This document shows positions 18,071 through 29,050 of a DNA stretch of 64,000 nucleotides, one piece after another. Every line of letters begins with the position of its first letter. Position 1 is the stretch's first letter. The notes beneath the pieces were generated by a model, which was not told the origin of the DNA, searched no databases, and saw only the letters and a list, made by a program, of their open reading frames with translations. Made by a program: the position numbers and the translations under genes. The DNA comes from Paenirhizobium cremeum (GTDB lineage: Bacteria > Pseudomonadota > Alphaproteobacteria > Rhizobiales > Rhizobiaceae): contig NZ_JAGGCS010000010.1 in NCBI RefSeq assembly GCF_022884085.1, positions 124,001 to 188,000 of the forward strand. The letters run 5' to 3'.

Positions 18071-18088
18071 AACCTATCGCGATAGGTT
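18071..18088. promoter_or_regulatory. 18-bp perfect palindrome over the DUF4160 ribosome-binding site
   Basis: AACCTATCGCGATAGGTT is its own reverse complement. It ends four bases upstream of the DUF4160 start codon (ATG 18066), so a bound dimer would block both transcription and translation initiation. Such placement is typical of self-repressed two-gene modules. The binding protein is not known; DUF2442 with its basic tail is the local candidate. Confidence 0.65.
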
Positions 18089-18120
18089 TTTCAATGAGGT
18101 CTTCCTGCCGCCTTTCCCGT

Positions 18121-19536
18121 TCACGCCCGCGTGCCGCCCACGGTCACCTGGTCCATCCTCAGATGCGGCTGGCCGACGCCGACCGGTACCCATTGGCCGC
18201 CCTTGCCGCAATTGCCGATGCCCTTGTCGAGCATCATGTCGTTGCCGACCATGGAAATGCGCTTCATCGCCTCGGGGCCGTTGCCGATCAGCATGGCGCC
18301 CTTGACCGGCGCGCCGATCTTGCCGTTCTCGATCAGATAGGCCTCGGTGCAGCCGAAGACGAACTTGCCGGAGGTGATGTCGACCTGCCCGCCGCCGAAG
18401 GAGACGGCATAGATGCCGTTTTTGACGGAGGAGATGATCTCTTCCGGCGTCTTGTCGCCGGAAAGCATGTAGGTATTGGTCATGCGCGGCATCGGCTGGT
18501 GGGCATAGCCCTGCCGGCGGCCGTTGCCGGTCGCCTTCATGCCCATCAGCCGGGCGTTCTGCCGATCCTGCATGTAGCCGACGAGACGGCCGTTCTCGAT
18601 CAGCACGTTATAGCCGGAAGGCGTTCCCTCGTCGTCGACGGTGATCGAGCCGCGGCGCGCGTCGATGGTGCCGTCGTCGACGACGGTGACGCCGGGGGCG
18701 GCCACCATTTCGCCCATCAGTCCGGCAAAGGCCGATGTCTTCTTGCGGTTGAAGTCGCCTTCAAGGCCGTGGCCGACGGCCTCGTGCAGCATCACGCCCG
18801 GCCAGCCGGCGCCAAGCACCACGTCCATGGTGCCCGCCGGCGCCTCGATCGCCTCGAGATTGACGAGCGCCTGCCTCAGCGCCTCGTCCGCGCCGTGACG
18901 CCAGCTTTCCTCGGTCAGGAAATCGCCGAATGCCATGCGCCCGCCGGTGCCGAACGAGCCGGACTCCTGCCGGTCGCCCGAACCCGCCACCACGGAAATG
19001 TTGATCCGCGTCATCGGGCGGATGTCGCGCACCCGGTGACCATCGGCACGCAGGATCTCGACCACCTGCCAGCTTGCGGCGATCGAGGCGGTGACCTGCC
19101 GGACCTTGTCGTCCTTGGCGCGCAGATAGGCGTCGATTTCCGAGAGAAGCTTCACCTTTTCCTCGAAGGTCGGCGCGCCGATCGGATTGTCCTCGCCGTA
19201 GAGCTTGCGGTTGGTGCCCTGCGGCGCCGCAGCATAGGAACCGCCATAGCCCCGGGTCACGGCGCCGACGGCGTCTGCCGCGCGCTCCAGCGCCGAAAGA
19301 GAAAGTTCGCCCGCATGGGCGTAGCCGACAGCCTCGCCGGCCACCGCGCGCAGGCCAAAACCCTGGTCGGTGTTGAAGGAGCCGCCCTTCAGCCTGCCAT
19401 TGTCGAAGGTCAGCGATTCCGCCTGGGCGTGTTCGACGAAGAGCTCGCCGTCATCTGCGCCTTCGAGCGCCTTGGCGACGCTGCGACGCAGCGTGTCCTC
19501 GTCGCAGTCGAAGAGGCTGAGAAGGTCCTGGGTCAT
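18121..19536 (-). CDS. tldD: Metalloprotease TldD
   Basis: The 471-residue protein carries the TldD metalloprotease motif HEAVGHGLEGDFN (HExxxH) and the C-terminal block CGKGGQWVPVGVGQPHLRMDQ. With TldE/PmbA it forms a protease that processes small peptides and acts on unfolded segments. No pmbA is nearby. A longer frame starts at 19602, and ATG 19542 is only two bases from AAGGAG; ATG 19536 has that motif at a proper eight bases and is chosen. It is followed by ialB upstream on the same strand, a known rhizobial neighbourhood. Confidence 0.94.
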   Translation of the reverse strand: MTQDLLSLFDCDEDTLRRSVAKALEGADDGELFVEHAQAESLTFDNGRLKGGSFNTDQGFGLRAVAGEAVGYAHAGELSLSALERAADAVGAVTRGYGGSYAAAPQGTNRKLYGEDNPIGAPTFEEKVKLLSEIDAYLRAKDDKVRQVTASIAASWQVVEILRADGHRVRDIRPMTRINISVVAGSGDRQESGSFGTGGRMAFGDFLTEESWRHGADEALRQALVNLEAIEAPAGTMDVVLGAGWPGVMLHEAVGHGLEGDFNRKKTSAFAGLMGEMVAAPGVTVVDDGTIDARRGSITVDDEGTPSGYNVLIENGRLVGYMQDRQNARLMGMKATGNGRRQGYAHQPMPRMTNTYMLSGDKTPEEIISSVKNGIYAVSFGGGQVDITSGKFVFGCTEAYLIENGKIGAPVKGAMLIGNGPEAMKRISMVGNDMMLDKGIGNCGKGGQWVPVGVGQPHLRMDQVTVGGTRA

Positions 19537-19659
19537 CGTCATGTCTCCTTGGGGCGTCTTTCTCCCGATGTAGGCGCATCGGCGGCCAACGGCAAGGCGC
19601 AAGCGAAAGCCCGAGGGACCGGCGACTTCCAGTCTGGGATTGAAGCGATGCCGGCCGGA

Positions 19660-20184
19660 TCAGGGCAGGGCGTCGTAACCTTCGGCAAAGCCGGTGAGCT
19701 CGATCGGAATGCCGACCCGATCCTGGTCCGCCGATTCACGCAGCGCGAACACCGCATTCTTGCCGGCGCGCAGGATCTTCATCAGCTCGTCGTCGATTTC
19801 CACCTCGACATAGCAGCCCTCGGAGAAGCAGCGGGTGAAATAGGCACGGCCGATATTGTTGTTATCGACATAGAGTTCCATGCCGTCCTTCAGGAGCACG
19901 CCGAGCGGCGCCAGAATGCGCAGCACCTTCGCCTTGCGGTCGGCGGTCTTCAGCACCACGACGGAAAGGCCGACTTCCGGCCGGTCGTCAGCGATGACGT
20001 TCTGCATCAGCGCGCACTGCTCACCGGTCGCACCGGCGGGCGTATCGCAGATGACCGACCATGCGCCGTGATTGGAGCGGATCGTGCCGGGCGGCTGCTG
20101 CTGGCCATAAGCCGGCATCGAAAAGGCGGCGATCGCGATGGCGCTTGCGGTCAAACCCGACCGGAAAAGTCTCGGAAGACCCAT
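19660..20184 (-). CDS. Invasion-associated locus B (IalB) family protein
   Basis: The 174-residue protein has a signal peptide (LFRSGLTASAIAIAAFSMPAYG) and the IalB domain with HGAWSVICDTPAG, EQCALMQNVIADDRPEVGLSVVVLK and RCFSEGCYVEVEID. Paired cysteines suggest disulfides and a periplasmic location. IalB was first linked to erythrocyte invasion by Bartonella, but most rhizobial homologues have no known role in infection. It lies divergent from the cytochrome oxidase operon and upstream of tldD. Confidence 0.88.
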   Translation of the reverse strand: MGLPRLFRSGLTASAIAIAAFSMPAYGQQQPPGTIRSNHGAWSVICDTPAGATGEQCALMQNVIADDRPEVGLSVVVLKTADRKAKVLRILAPLGVLLKDGMELYVDNNNIGRAYFTRCFSEGCYVEVEIDDELMKILRAGKNAVFALRESADQDRVGIPIELTGFAEGYDALP

Positions 20185-20474
20185 GGGTACCTCTGGAAAT
20201 CGAATCATCCCGGACATTCTTGTCGCCCGGGCGGGGAAAATGAAAGCCCCGACCCGTCTTTTCCAGCCGAGTGAGGCATAATTGGGACCGGAACCGCCGC
20301 CTGGCCCCGGCTTTTGCCTGGGATGACGGCGATCAGTGTCGCATTGCAGCGAGCGGGAGCGTTTTGGATTTGACGATGCGCAAAAATGCCGCGCCGACTA
20401 TTGGTCGAACGTATTGCGATTGTGGCCGATCTGTGGTTTGAAACATTGAGGATAGCATAGATTTTGCGTTTTGA

Positions 20475-20490
20475 TTTGATGTGGATCAAA
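20475..20490. promoter_or_regulatory. FNR/FixK-type box upstream of coxB
   Basis: TTTGATGTGGATCAAA matches the anaerobox core TTGAT-N4-ATCAA exactly and has an additional T/A pair outside. It ends 24 bases before the coxB start. A site so close to the start probably lies downstream of the promoter, which would fit repression of the high-oxygen oxidase at low oxygen. The direction of the effect is inference. Confidence 0.7.
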
Positions 20491-20513
20491 CGCTTCTGGG
20501 AGAGGTAATCGTG

Positions 20514-23089
<2,576 letters not shown>

Positions 23090-23114
23090 GGCAGGCATCT
23101 GCCCTGACGAACAA

Positions 23115-23145
23115 CGGGCGCCGCTCCCTCGTAGAGCGGCGCCCG
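23115..23145 (+). promoter_or_regulatory. Long intercistronic hairpin between coxA and ctaB
   Basis: GGGCGCCGCTC and GAGCGGCGCCC form an 11-bp perfect stem around CCTCGTA, with a further C-G pair outside. There is no T-run, so it is not a standard terminator. It may protect the coxBA mRNA end or lower ctaB expression; this is inference. Confidence 0.7.
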
Positions 23146-23188
23146 GCAGGAAATGCCCGAAAGGGATCGAAAGACAGGACATGGGATA

Positions 23189-24145
23189 ATGGCAGTCATC
23201 GACGATCGCGATACGCTCGGGTTCGAAGGCGAGGTTCGCCTTTCGGAGGCCGGTGCGCGCGATTTCTTCGCGCTCCTGAAGCCGCGCGTCATGTCCCTGG
23301 TAGTCTTCACGGCGTTTGCGGGCCTGGTGCTGGCGCCGGGCCATATCAATCCCGTTCTCGGCGTCATCGCCATTCTCTGCATCGCGGTCGGCGCCGGTGC
23401 CTCCGGTGCGCTGAACATGTGGTATGACGCCGATATCGACGCCGTCATGAGCCGCACCGCGACACGCCCCATTCCCGCCGGCCGCATCGCGCCGAACGAG
23501 GCGCTGGCCTTCGGCCTCGTGCTTTCCGTCTTTTCCGTGTCGATCCTCGGGCTCGCCGTGAACTGGTTCGCAGCCGGATTGCTCGCCTTCACCATTTTCT
23601 TCTATGCCGTCGTCTACACCATGTGGTTGAAGCGCTCGACGCCGCAGAACATCGTCATCGGCGGCGCCGCCGGCGCCTTCCCGCCGATGATCGGCTGGGC
23701 CTGCGTCACCGGCGGCGTTTCGCTCGACAGCATCGTTCTGTTCCTCATCATCTTCCTGTGGACTCCGGCGCATTTCTGGGCGCTTGCTCTCTTCAAGATG
23801 CGCGACTACGGCGCGGTCGGCGTGCCGATGCTGCCGAATGTCTCCGGCGAGACCGTCACCAAGCGCCAGATCGCCCTTTATGCGGTCCTCACCGCCGTCA
23901 CCGGCGTCGTTCCGACCGTGACGGGCCTCTCCTCGTTCTGGTACGGCCTCTTCGCCGGCGTGCTCGGCGCGCTTCTGGTGCTCTGTTCCATCTCCGTCTG
24001 GCGCATGCCTGACGGGGACGAGAAGATGATGCCGGCCAAGAAACTCTTCGGTTTCTCCATCGTTTACCTGTTTGCGATCTTCTCGGGCCTGCTGGTCGAC
24101 CACTACGTCGCATCGCTTGCCGCCATGTTCGGAGGTGCCGCCTGA
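23189..24145 (+). CDS. ctaB: Heme O synthase (protoheme IX farnesyltransferase)
   Basis: The 318-residue UbiA-family prenyltransferase with about nine helices attaches a farnesyl chain to heme B, giving heme O, precursor of the heme A used by this oxidase. The prenyl-diphosphate/Mg motif [19 protein letters not shown] is present, as is a second acidic motif in [17 protein letters not shown]. The start at 23189 (MAVIDDRD) is chosen over the upstream frame beginning at 23153. The TGA overlaps the next start as TGATG, implying coupling to coxF. Confidence 0.95.
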   Translation: MAVIDDRDTLGFEGEVRLSEAGARDFFALLKPRVMSLVVFTAFAGLVLAPGHINPVLGVIAILCIAVGAGASGALNMWYDADIDAVMSRTATRPIPAGRIAPNEALAFGLVLSVFSVSILGLAVNWFAAGLLAFTIFFYAVVYTMWLKRSTPQNIVIGGAAGAFPPMIGWACVTGGVSLDSIVLFLIIFLWTPAHFWALALFKMRDYGAVGVPMLPNVSGETVTKRQIALYAVLTAVTGVVPTVTGLSSFWYGLFAGVLGALLVLCSISVWRMPDGDEKMMPAKKLFGFSIVYLFAIFSGLLVDHYVASLAAMFGGAA

Positions 24146-24282
24146 TGGAAACGGTCAAGCTCAACGAAGCGCAGAAGAAATCCCGCCGCGGGCGCAACAT
24201 CGCGCTCGGGCTGGTGCTCGCGGCGCTGGTGGTGCTGTTCTACGTCGTGACGCTGGTCAAGATCGGCAACATGGGCCAGTGA
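24145..24282 (+). CDS. coxF: CoxF-like small membrane protein (cytochrome oxidase assembly)
   Basis: This 45-residue protein starts [18 protein letters not shown] and has one transmembrane helix ([20 protein letters not shown]). It overlaps the ctaB stop by one base (TGATG). Rhizobiales oxidase clusters contain such a short gene between ctaB and ctaG, annotated CoxF. Its function is unproven; a role in oxidase assembly is inferred from position. Automated gene callers easily miss it because of its length. Confidence 0.85.
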   Translation: METVKLNEAQKKSRRGRNIALGLVLAALVVLFYVVTLVKIGNMGQ

Positions 24283-24298
24283 GAGCGGAGGGGCGATC

Positions 24299-24907
24299 TT
24301 GACGATGACGACGAACGAGACGGGCAAGGGAAAGCGTGGCAACGGCACGATCCTCGTCGCGTGCCTCGTTTTCGTCGGCTGCATGGTCGGCGTGTCCTTT
24401 GCCTCGGTTCCGCTCTACCGGCTTTTCTGCCAGGTCACCGGCTATAACGGCACGACCAAGCGCGTCGAGCAGGTTTCCGATGTCATCCTCGACAAGAAGA
24501 TCAAGGTCACCTTCGACGCCAATGTGTCGAATGGCCTGAACTGGGATTTCAAGCCGGTCGAGCGCTCGATCGATCCGCGGATCGGCGAGACCGTCCAGAT
24601 CAGCTACACCGCGACCAATCGCTCGCCCTATGCGACCAAGGGGCAGGCGGTGTTCAACGTCACGCCGATGGAAGCCGCCGCATACTTCAACAAGGTCCAG
24701 TGCTTCTGCTTCACGGAAACGGAGCTGAAGCCGGGCGAGACGCTGGAAATGCCGGTCGTCTTTTTCGTCGATCCCGCCATTACCGAGGCGGTGGAGACGA
24801 AGGAGATCGGCACGATCACGCTGTCCTACACCTTCTATCCGGATAAGGGGGAGAAGCCGGTGGCCCTGGCTCCGCAACAGGGTGGGGCAGAAAAGCCGAA
24901 ATTATGA
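24299..24907 (+). CDS. ctaG: Cytochrome c oxidase assembly protein CtaG/Cox11
   Basis: The 202-residue protein delivers copper to the CuB site of subunit I. It has one N-terminal helix ([27 protein letters not shown]) and a periplasmic immunoglobulin-like domain with the copper-binding CFCF motif in [17 protein letters not shown]. The start is uncertain: TTG 24299 is five bases from GGAGGGG and ATG 24305 eleven bases. It lies 16 bases after coxF, within the same operon. Confidence 0.95.
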   Translation: MTMTTNETGKGKRGNGTILVACLVFVGCMVGVSFASVPLYRLFCQVTGYNGTTKRVEQVSDVILDKKIKVTFDANVSNGLNWDFKPVERSIDPRIGETVQISYTATNRSPYATKGQAVFNVTPMEAAAYFNKVQCFCFTETELKPGETLEMPVVFFVDPAITEAVETKEIGTITLSYTFYPDKGEKPVALAPQQGGAEKPKL

Positions 24908-24965
24908 GAGGAGGGGTCCGGTCCGCCGGACCTTATGGAAATTTTGACATTCGGGGATTGCTGAA

Positions 24966-25844
24966 ATGGCCGAAGCGCACCAGAAACATCACGACTACCA
25001 CATCATTGCCCCAAGCTCCTGGCCTGCTTTGGCCTCGCTTGGCGCATTTCTCATGACCTTCGGTGGCGTGGGCTATATGCGCTACCTGAACGGCGGCTCG
25101 TTCAAGCTGTTCGGCCTCGAACTCGCCCAGCCCTGGCTGTTTTACATGGGCCTCGTCCTTGTTCTCTACACCATGATCGGCTGGTGGGCGGACACCATCA
25201 AGGAAGCGCATGAAGGTGCGCATACCCGTGTCGTTTCGCTGCATCTGCGCTACGGCATGATTATGTTCATCGCCTCCGAGGTGATGTTCTTCGTGGCCTG
25301 GTTCTGGGCGTTCTTCGATGCGAGCCTCTTCACCAACGAGGCGATCCAGGCGAGCCGCATGGAATATACCGGCGGCCAGTGGCCGCCCAAGGGTATCGAG
25401 GTTCTCGATCCCTGGCATCTGCCGATCTACAACACCGTCATCCTGCTGCTCTCCGGCACCTGCGTCACCTGGGCCCACCATGCCCTGCTGCATGGCGATC
25501 GCAAGGGCCTGATTAACGGCCTGGCGCTGACGGTCGCCCTTGGCCTGCTCTTCTCCTTCGTGCAGGGCTATGAATATGCCCATGCTCCGTTTGCCTTCAA
25601 GGATTCGATCTATGGCTCGACCTTCTTCATGGCGACCGGGTTCCACGGCTTCCACGTCATCGTCGGTACGATCTTCCTGACCGTCTGCCTGCTGCGTGCC
25701 GCCAAGGGCGATTTCACGCCGAAGCAGCATTTCGGCTTCGAGGCGGCCGCCTGGTACTGGCACTTCGTCGACGTGGTCTGGCTGTTCCTGTTCTTCGCGA
25801 TCTACATCTGGGGCGGCTGGGGTGCGCCGATCGCCCACGGCTGA
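24966..25844 (+). CDS. coxC: Cytochrome c oxidase subunit III
   Basis: The 292-residue protein has seven predicted helices, with family motifs WPALASLGAFLMTFGG, WWADTIKEAHEGAHT and FVDVVWLFLFFAIYIWGGWG. Subunit III stabilises the catalytic core and sustains proton uptake. It is the last gene of the oxidase operon, and a strong Rho-independent terminator follows 28 bases after its stop. GGGGATT upstream serves as ribosome-binding site. Confidence 0.97.
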   Translation: MAEAHQKHHDYHIIAPSSWPALASLGAFLMTFGGVGYMRYLNGGSFKLFGLELAQPWLFYMGLVLVLYTMIGWWADTIKEAHEGAHTRVVSLHLRYGMIMFIASEVMFFVAWFWAFFDASLFTNEAIQASRMEYTGGQWPPKGIEVLDPWHLPIYNTVILLLSGTCVTWAHHALLHGDRKGLINGLALTVALGLLFSFVQGYEYAHAPFAFKDSIYGSTFFMATGFHGFHVIVGTIFLTVCLLRAAKGDFTPKQHFGFEAAAWYWHFVDVVWLFLFFAIYIWGGWGAPIAHG

Positions 25845-25871
25845 TTGCGCTTCAGGAAATACGGAAAGACG

Positions 25872-25896
25872 ACGGCGCCTGCGGGCGCCGTTTTTC
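25872..25896 (+). terminator. Rho-independent terminator of the oxidase operon
   Basis: ACGGCGCC and GGCGCCGT form an eight-base-pair stem around TGCG, directly followed by TTTTC. It closes the coxB-coxC operon. Confidence 0.88.
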
Positions 25897-26017
25897 ATGA
25901 AGCGCGCTTCGGACCGGAACAGGGCGTGCATTTTGAGGTTTGGCGGCCAGGACGTATAACCGACCGGAGCGTGCGCCGCCAAATGGGGTGAGCCGCCATG
26001 CAGATGGAAGAGAGATC

Positions 26018-26401
26018 ATGAGCGAGGATAATGCCCATTTCGCCCCCGTCGATCCCGTGAAGGCCGGCCTGAAGGCATGCTGCCCGCGCTGCGGTGAGGG
26101 GCGCCTGTTCGACGGTCTGACCAAGCTCAGGCCCCGCTGCAGCAATTGCGGCCTCGATTATTCCTTTGCCGATTCCGGCGACGGGCCGGCGATTTTCGTC
26201 ATCCTGCTGGCCGATCTCATCGTGGTGGGCCTGGCGGTCTGGACCGAGATCAACTACCAGCCGCCGGTTTGGCTGCATTTCGTGCTGTTCGGCCCGCTGG
26301 CGATCTTCGTGTCGATCTGGCTGCTTCGGACCATCAAGGCGCTCCTGATCGCGCTGCAGTACAAGAACAATGCCGCGCCGGGAACGATCGACCGTGGCTG
26401 A
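26018..26401 (+). CDS. DUF983 membrane protein with zinc-ribbon motif
   Basis: The 127-residue protein begins with two Cys pairs (CCPRCGEGRLF and RCSNCGLDYSF) that probably bind zinc. Two transmembrane helices follow (AIFVILLADLIVVGLAVW and a second ending in LLRTIKALLIALQY). DUF983 proteins are regularly found between coxC and surf1 in alphaproteobacteria, so an oxidase-assembly role is likely but unproven. The start at 26018 has GGAAGAGAG upstream. Its stop overlaps the surf1 start region. Confidence 0.88.
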   Translation: MSEDNAHFAPVDPVKAGLKACCPRCGEGRLFDGLTKLRPRCSNCGLDYSFADSGDGPAIFVILLADLIVVGLAVWTEINYQPPVWLHFVLFGPLAIFVSIWLLRTIKALLIALQYKNNAAPGTIDRG

Positions 26402-27140
26402 GACCGGTGCCGTCACCCGGAGGCGAGGAGGCTGGCGTTTCGCCGTGAGCGCCGTTGCGGTGGCGGTCGCCATGGCCATTCTCCTTTCGCTCGGCACCTG
26501 GCAGGTTCGGAGGCTTCATTGGAAGGAAGCGCTGATCGCCGAAATCGAGGCGCGGCGTCATGCCGATCCGCTCGATGTCGCGGGCGTCGAGGGCGTGTTG
26601 CGCGACGGCGGCGATGTCGATTATCGCGCCGCCCGCGCAGTTGGCCGCTATCTCAACGACAAGGAGCGGCATTTCCTCGCCACCTTCGCGGGGCAGGCGG
26701 GCTTCTACGTCTATACCCCGCTCGCTCTGGCCGATGGACGCTATCTCTTCGTCAATCGCGGCTTCGTACCCTATGACCTGAAGGAACCCGCAACCCGGCC
26801 GCAAGGCGAGCTTGAGGGGGAGCAGAGTGTTTCGGGTCTGGCGCGCGCAAGGCTCCTGGCCAAGCCCGGTTTCATGGTGCCGGACAATGACGAGGCGAAG
26901 AACATCTTCTACTGGAAGGACCTCGACCGCATGGCCGCAAGCGTCGGCCTGCCGGCCGACAAGGTGCTGCCATTCTTCCTCGATGCGGATACGACCGCTG
27001 TTCCGGGCGGCCTGCCGCGGGGTGGCGTCACCCAGGTCGATCTGCCGAACAGCCATCTGCAATATGCGATCACCTGGTATGGGCTAGCCTTGGCATTGGC
27101 GCTAGTCGCCGCCTTCGCCTATGTTCGCCGCAGGAACTGA
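26394..27140 (+). CDS. SURF1 family cytochrome oxidase assembly protein
   Basis: The 248-residue protein has a hydrophobic helix at each end, enclosing a periplasmic domain. SURF1 hallmarks are LSLGTWQVRRLHWKEALIA near the N-terminus, VNRGFVPYDLKEPATRP, and the C-terminal LPNSHLQYAITWYGLALAL. SURF1 assists heme A insertion into subunit I. The start is either GTG 26394, overlapping the DUF983 gene by eight bases, or ATG 26370; I prefer the GTG for its shorter overlap. Confidence 0.92.
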   Translation: MAETGAVTRRRGGWRFAVSAVAVAVAMAILLSLGTWQVRRLHWKEALIAEIEARRHADPLDVAGVEGVLRDGGDVDYRAARAVGRYLNDKERHFLATFAGQAGFYVYTPLALADGRYLFVNRGFVPYDLKEPATRPQGELEGEQSVSGLARARLLAKPGFMVPDNDEAKNIFYWKDLDRMAASVGLPADKVLPFFLDADTTAVPGGLPRGGVTQVDLPNSHLQYAITWYGLALALALVAAFAYVRRRN

Positions 27141-27177
27141 GCGGCCCGCTGTCGCCGGCCGAAGGGGAGAGAAAACC

Positions 27178-27546
27178 GTGACCGTCATCGCCAATAGTCT
27201 CGTCGCGCTCGTGGCGCTCGAACATGTCTATATTCTCGTGCTGGAGATGTTTTTCTGGACGAAGCCGGCGGGGCTGAAGGCCTTCGCGATGAAGCCGCAA
27301 CAGGCGGAGGCGACGAAGGTTCTTGCCGCCAATCAGGGTCTCTATAACGGCTTTCTGGCGCTCGGCCTGTTCTGGTCGCTTGCTCATCCCTCACCGGAAT
27401 TTGCGTTTCAGCTCAAGCTGTTTTTCCTTGGCTGTGTGTTCGTTGCTGGCCTATATGGAAGCGTGACGGCATCGCGGAAGATCCTGTACATCCAGGCGCT
27501 TCCAGCCGTGATTACCCTGATCCTCGTGCTTCTGGCAGGCCATTGA
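27178..27546 (+). CDS. DUF1304 membrane protein
   Basis: The 122-residue protein has four hydrophobic segments and the DUF1304 signature [16 protein letters not shown], followed by [15 protein letters not shown] and [17 protein letters not shown] start it at GTG 27178, with AAGGGGAGAG upstream, because this aligns with the family N-terminus. Its stop codon overlaps the ispH start (TGATG), so the two are coupled. Function unknown. Confidence 0.88.
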   Translation: MTVIANSLVALVALEHVYILVLEMFFWTKPAGLKAFAMKPQQAEATKVLAANQGLYNGFLALGLFWSLAHPSPEFAFQLKLFFLGCVFVAGLYGSVTASRKILYIQALPAVITLILVLLAGH

Positions 27547-28550
27547 TGAATGTGAATGTCTCCCGACCGCCCCTGACGATTAGGCTTTGCGGGCCCCGCG
27601 GCTTCTGCGCCGGCGTGGACCGCGCCATCCAGATCGTCGTGCTGGCGCTGAAGGGCTATGGTGCGCCGGTCTATGTGCGACACGAGATCGTGCACAACCG
27701 TTACGTGGTCGAGGGGCTGGAGGCCAAGGGCGCCGTCTTCGTCGAGGAACTGGACGAGATCCCGGAAGAGCATCGCGCCCAGCCGGTCGTCTTTTCCGCC
27801 CATGGCGTGCCGAAATCAGTCCCCGCCGATGCGGCCGCCCGAAACCTCTTTTATCTCGATGCCACCTGTCCGCTGGTGTCGAAGGTGCACAAGCAGGCCA
27901 TGCGCCACCAGCGTCTCGGCCGCCATGTGATCCTGATCGGCCATGCCGGCCATCCGGAGGTGATCGGCACCATGGGCCAGTTGCCTGAAGGCACGGTTTC
28001 GCTGATCGAGACCGTGGAGGATGCCGATGCCTACCAGCCGGCCGATCCAGACAATCTCGGCTATGTCACCCAGACCACTCTTTCGGTGGACGATACGGTC
28101 GGCGTCATCGCCAGGCTGCGCGAACGCTTTCCCAATCTGAGCGACCCCTCCGCCGACAGCATCTGCTATGCCACGACCAACCGGCAGGAGGCCGTCAAGC
28201 AGGCGGCCCCCGGCTGCGACCTTTTCCTGATCGTCGGTGCGCCGAATTCGTCCAACTCCAAGCGACTGGTCGAAGTGGCGCTGAAGGCCGGCGCGAAACA
28301 GTCGTTATTGGTGCAACGCGCTTCCGAAATCGACTGGGATGCCGTCGGACCGATCCGCACAGTCGGTCTTTCGGCCGGCGCCTCCGCCCCCGAGGTCATC
28401 GTCAACGAGATCATCGAGGCCTTCAAGGCACGCTACGACACCACCGTCGAGCTTGCCGAATTTTCCATCGAGAACGAGCATTTCCTCGTCAATCGTGAAC
28501 TGCGCTCGATCGAACTCACCCACCAGGACATGGCCTGGGTGAATGGGTGA
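27546..28550 (+). CDS. ispH: 4-hydroxy-3-methylbut-2-enyl diphosphate reductase
   Basis: The 334-residue [4Fe-4S] enzyme makes IPP and DMAPP in the last step of the MEP isoprenoid pathway. The three cluster cysteines lie in [24 protein letters not shown] and [13 protein letters not shown]; the catalytic E is in the TTN-proximal region and GHAGHPEV is conserved. Its start overlaps the DUF1304 stop. The gene is followed by five tandem 96-bp hairpin repeats, not by the thrB gene that usually follows in rhizobia. Confidence 0.97.
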   Translation: MNVNVSRPPLTIRLCGPRGFCAGVDRAIQIVVLALKGYGAPVYVRHEIVHNRYVVEGLEAKGAVFVEELDEIPEEHRAQPVVFSAHGVPKSVPADAAARNLFYLDATCPLVSKVHKQAMRHQRLGRHVILIGHAGHPEVIGTMGQLPEGTVSLIETVEDADAYQPADPDNLGYVTQTTLSVDDTVGVIARLRERFPNLSDPSADSICYATTNRQEAVKQAAPGCDLFLIVGAPNSSNSKRLVEVALKAGAKQSLLVQRASEIDWDAVGPIRTVGLSAGASAPEVIVNEIIEAFKARYDTTVELAEFSIENEHFLVNRELRSIELTHQDMAWVNG

Positions 28551-28560
28551 GTTGCGACGG

Positions 28561-29020
28561 CGCAGCCGGAAAAACGATCCAGTGAATCGTTTTTAGCAAC
28601 GAACGCCCTGAGCCTTAGCGAAGGGCCGGGCTACGTTTCCGCGTATTCCCATCCCGCGCAGCCGGAAAAACGATCCAGTGAATCGTTTTTAGCAACGAAC
28701 GCCCTGAGCCTTAGCGAAGGGCCGGGCTACGTTTCCGCGTATTCCCATCCCGCGCAGCCGGAAAAACGATCCAGTGAATCGTTTTTAGCAACGAACGCCC
28801 TGAGCCTGAGCGAAGGGCCGGGCTACGGTTCCGCGTATTCCCATCCCGCGCAGCCGGAAAAACGATCCAGGGAATCGTTTTTAGCAACGAACGCCCTGAG
28901 CCTGAGCGAAGGGCCGGGCTACGGTTCCGCGTATTCCCATCCCGCGCAGCCGGAAAAACGATCCAGGGAATCGTTTTTAGCAACGAACGCCCTGAGCCTT
29001 AGCGAAGGGCCGGGATAGGC
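28561..29020. repeat. Five tandem copies of a 96-bp hairpin repeat
   Basis: Units begin at 28561, 28657, 28753, 28849 and 28945, exactly 96 bases apart; the last is cut short at about 29015. Each unit contains the inverted repeat AAAAACGAT/ATCGTTTTT around a seven-base loop, and a GCCCT/AGGGC palindrome of REP type. Units 1 and 2 are identical. Unit 3 differs at two positions, unit 4 adds a loop change (CCAGTGA to CCAGGGA), and unit 5 keeps that loop. Because 96 is a multiple of three the array is open on the minus strand, but it lacks any start signal. The hairpins could terminate ispH and the opposite SDR gene. Confidence 0.95.
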
Positions 29021-29050
29021 TTCCGCATGCCAGCCCCGAAGAGCTGCCAC

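Noticed and set aside
18094..20274. A 726-codon open frame on the plus strand
   Set aside because: It lies antisense to tldD and ialB, both of which have clear domains and start signals. High GC keeps the shadow frame open.
28711..28983. A 90-codon open frame on the minus strand with a 32-residue repeat
   Set aside because: It is caused by the 96-bp tandem repeat, whose period is a multiple of three. It has no ribosome-binding site and no domain.
28561..29020. CRISPR array
   Set aside because: The units are contiguous and nearly identical for their whole length, with no variable spacers and no cas genes.
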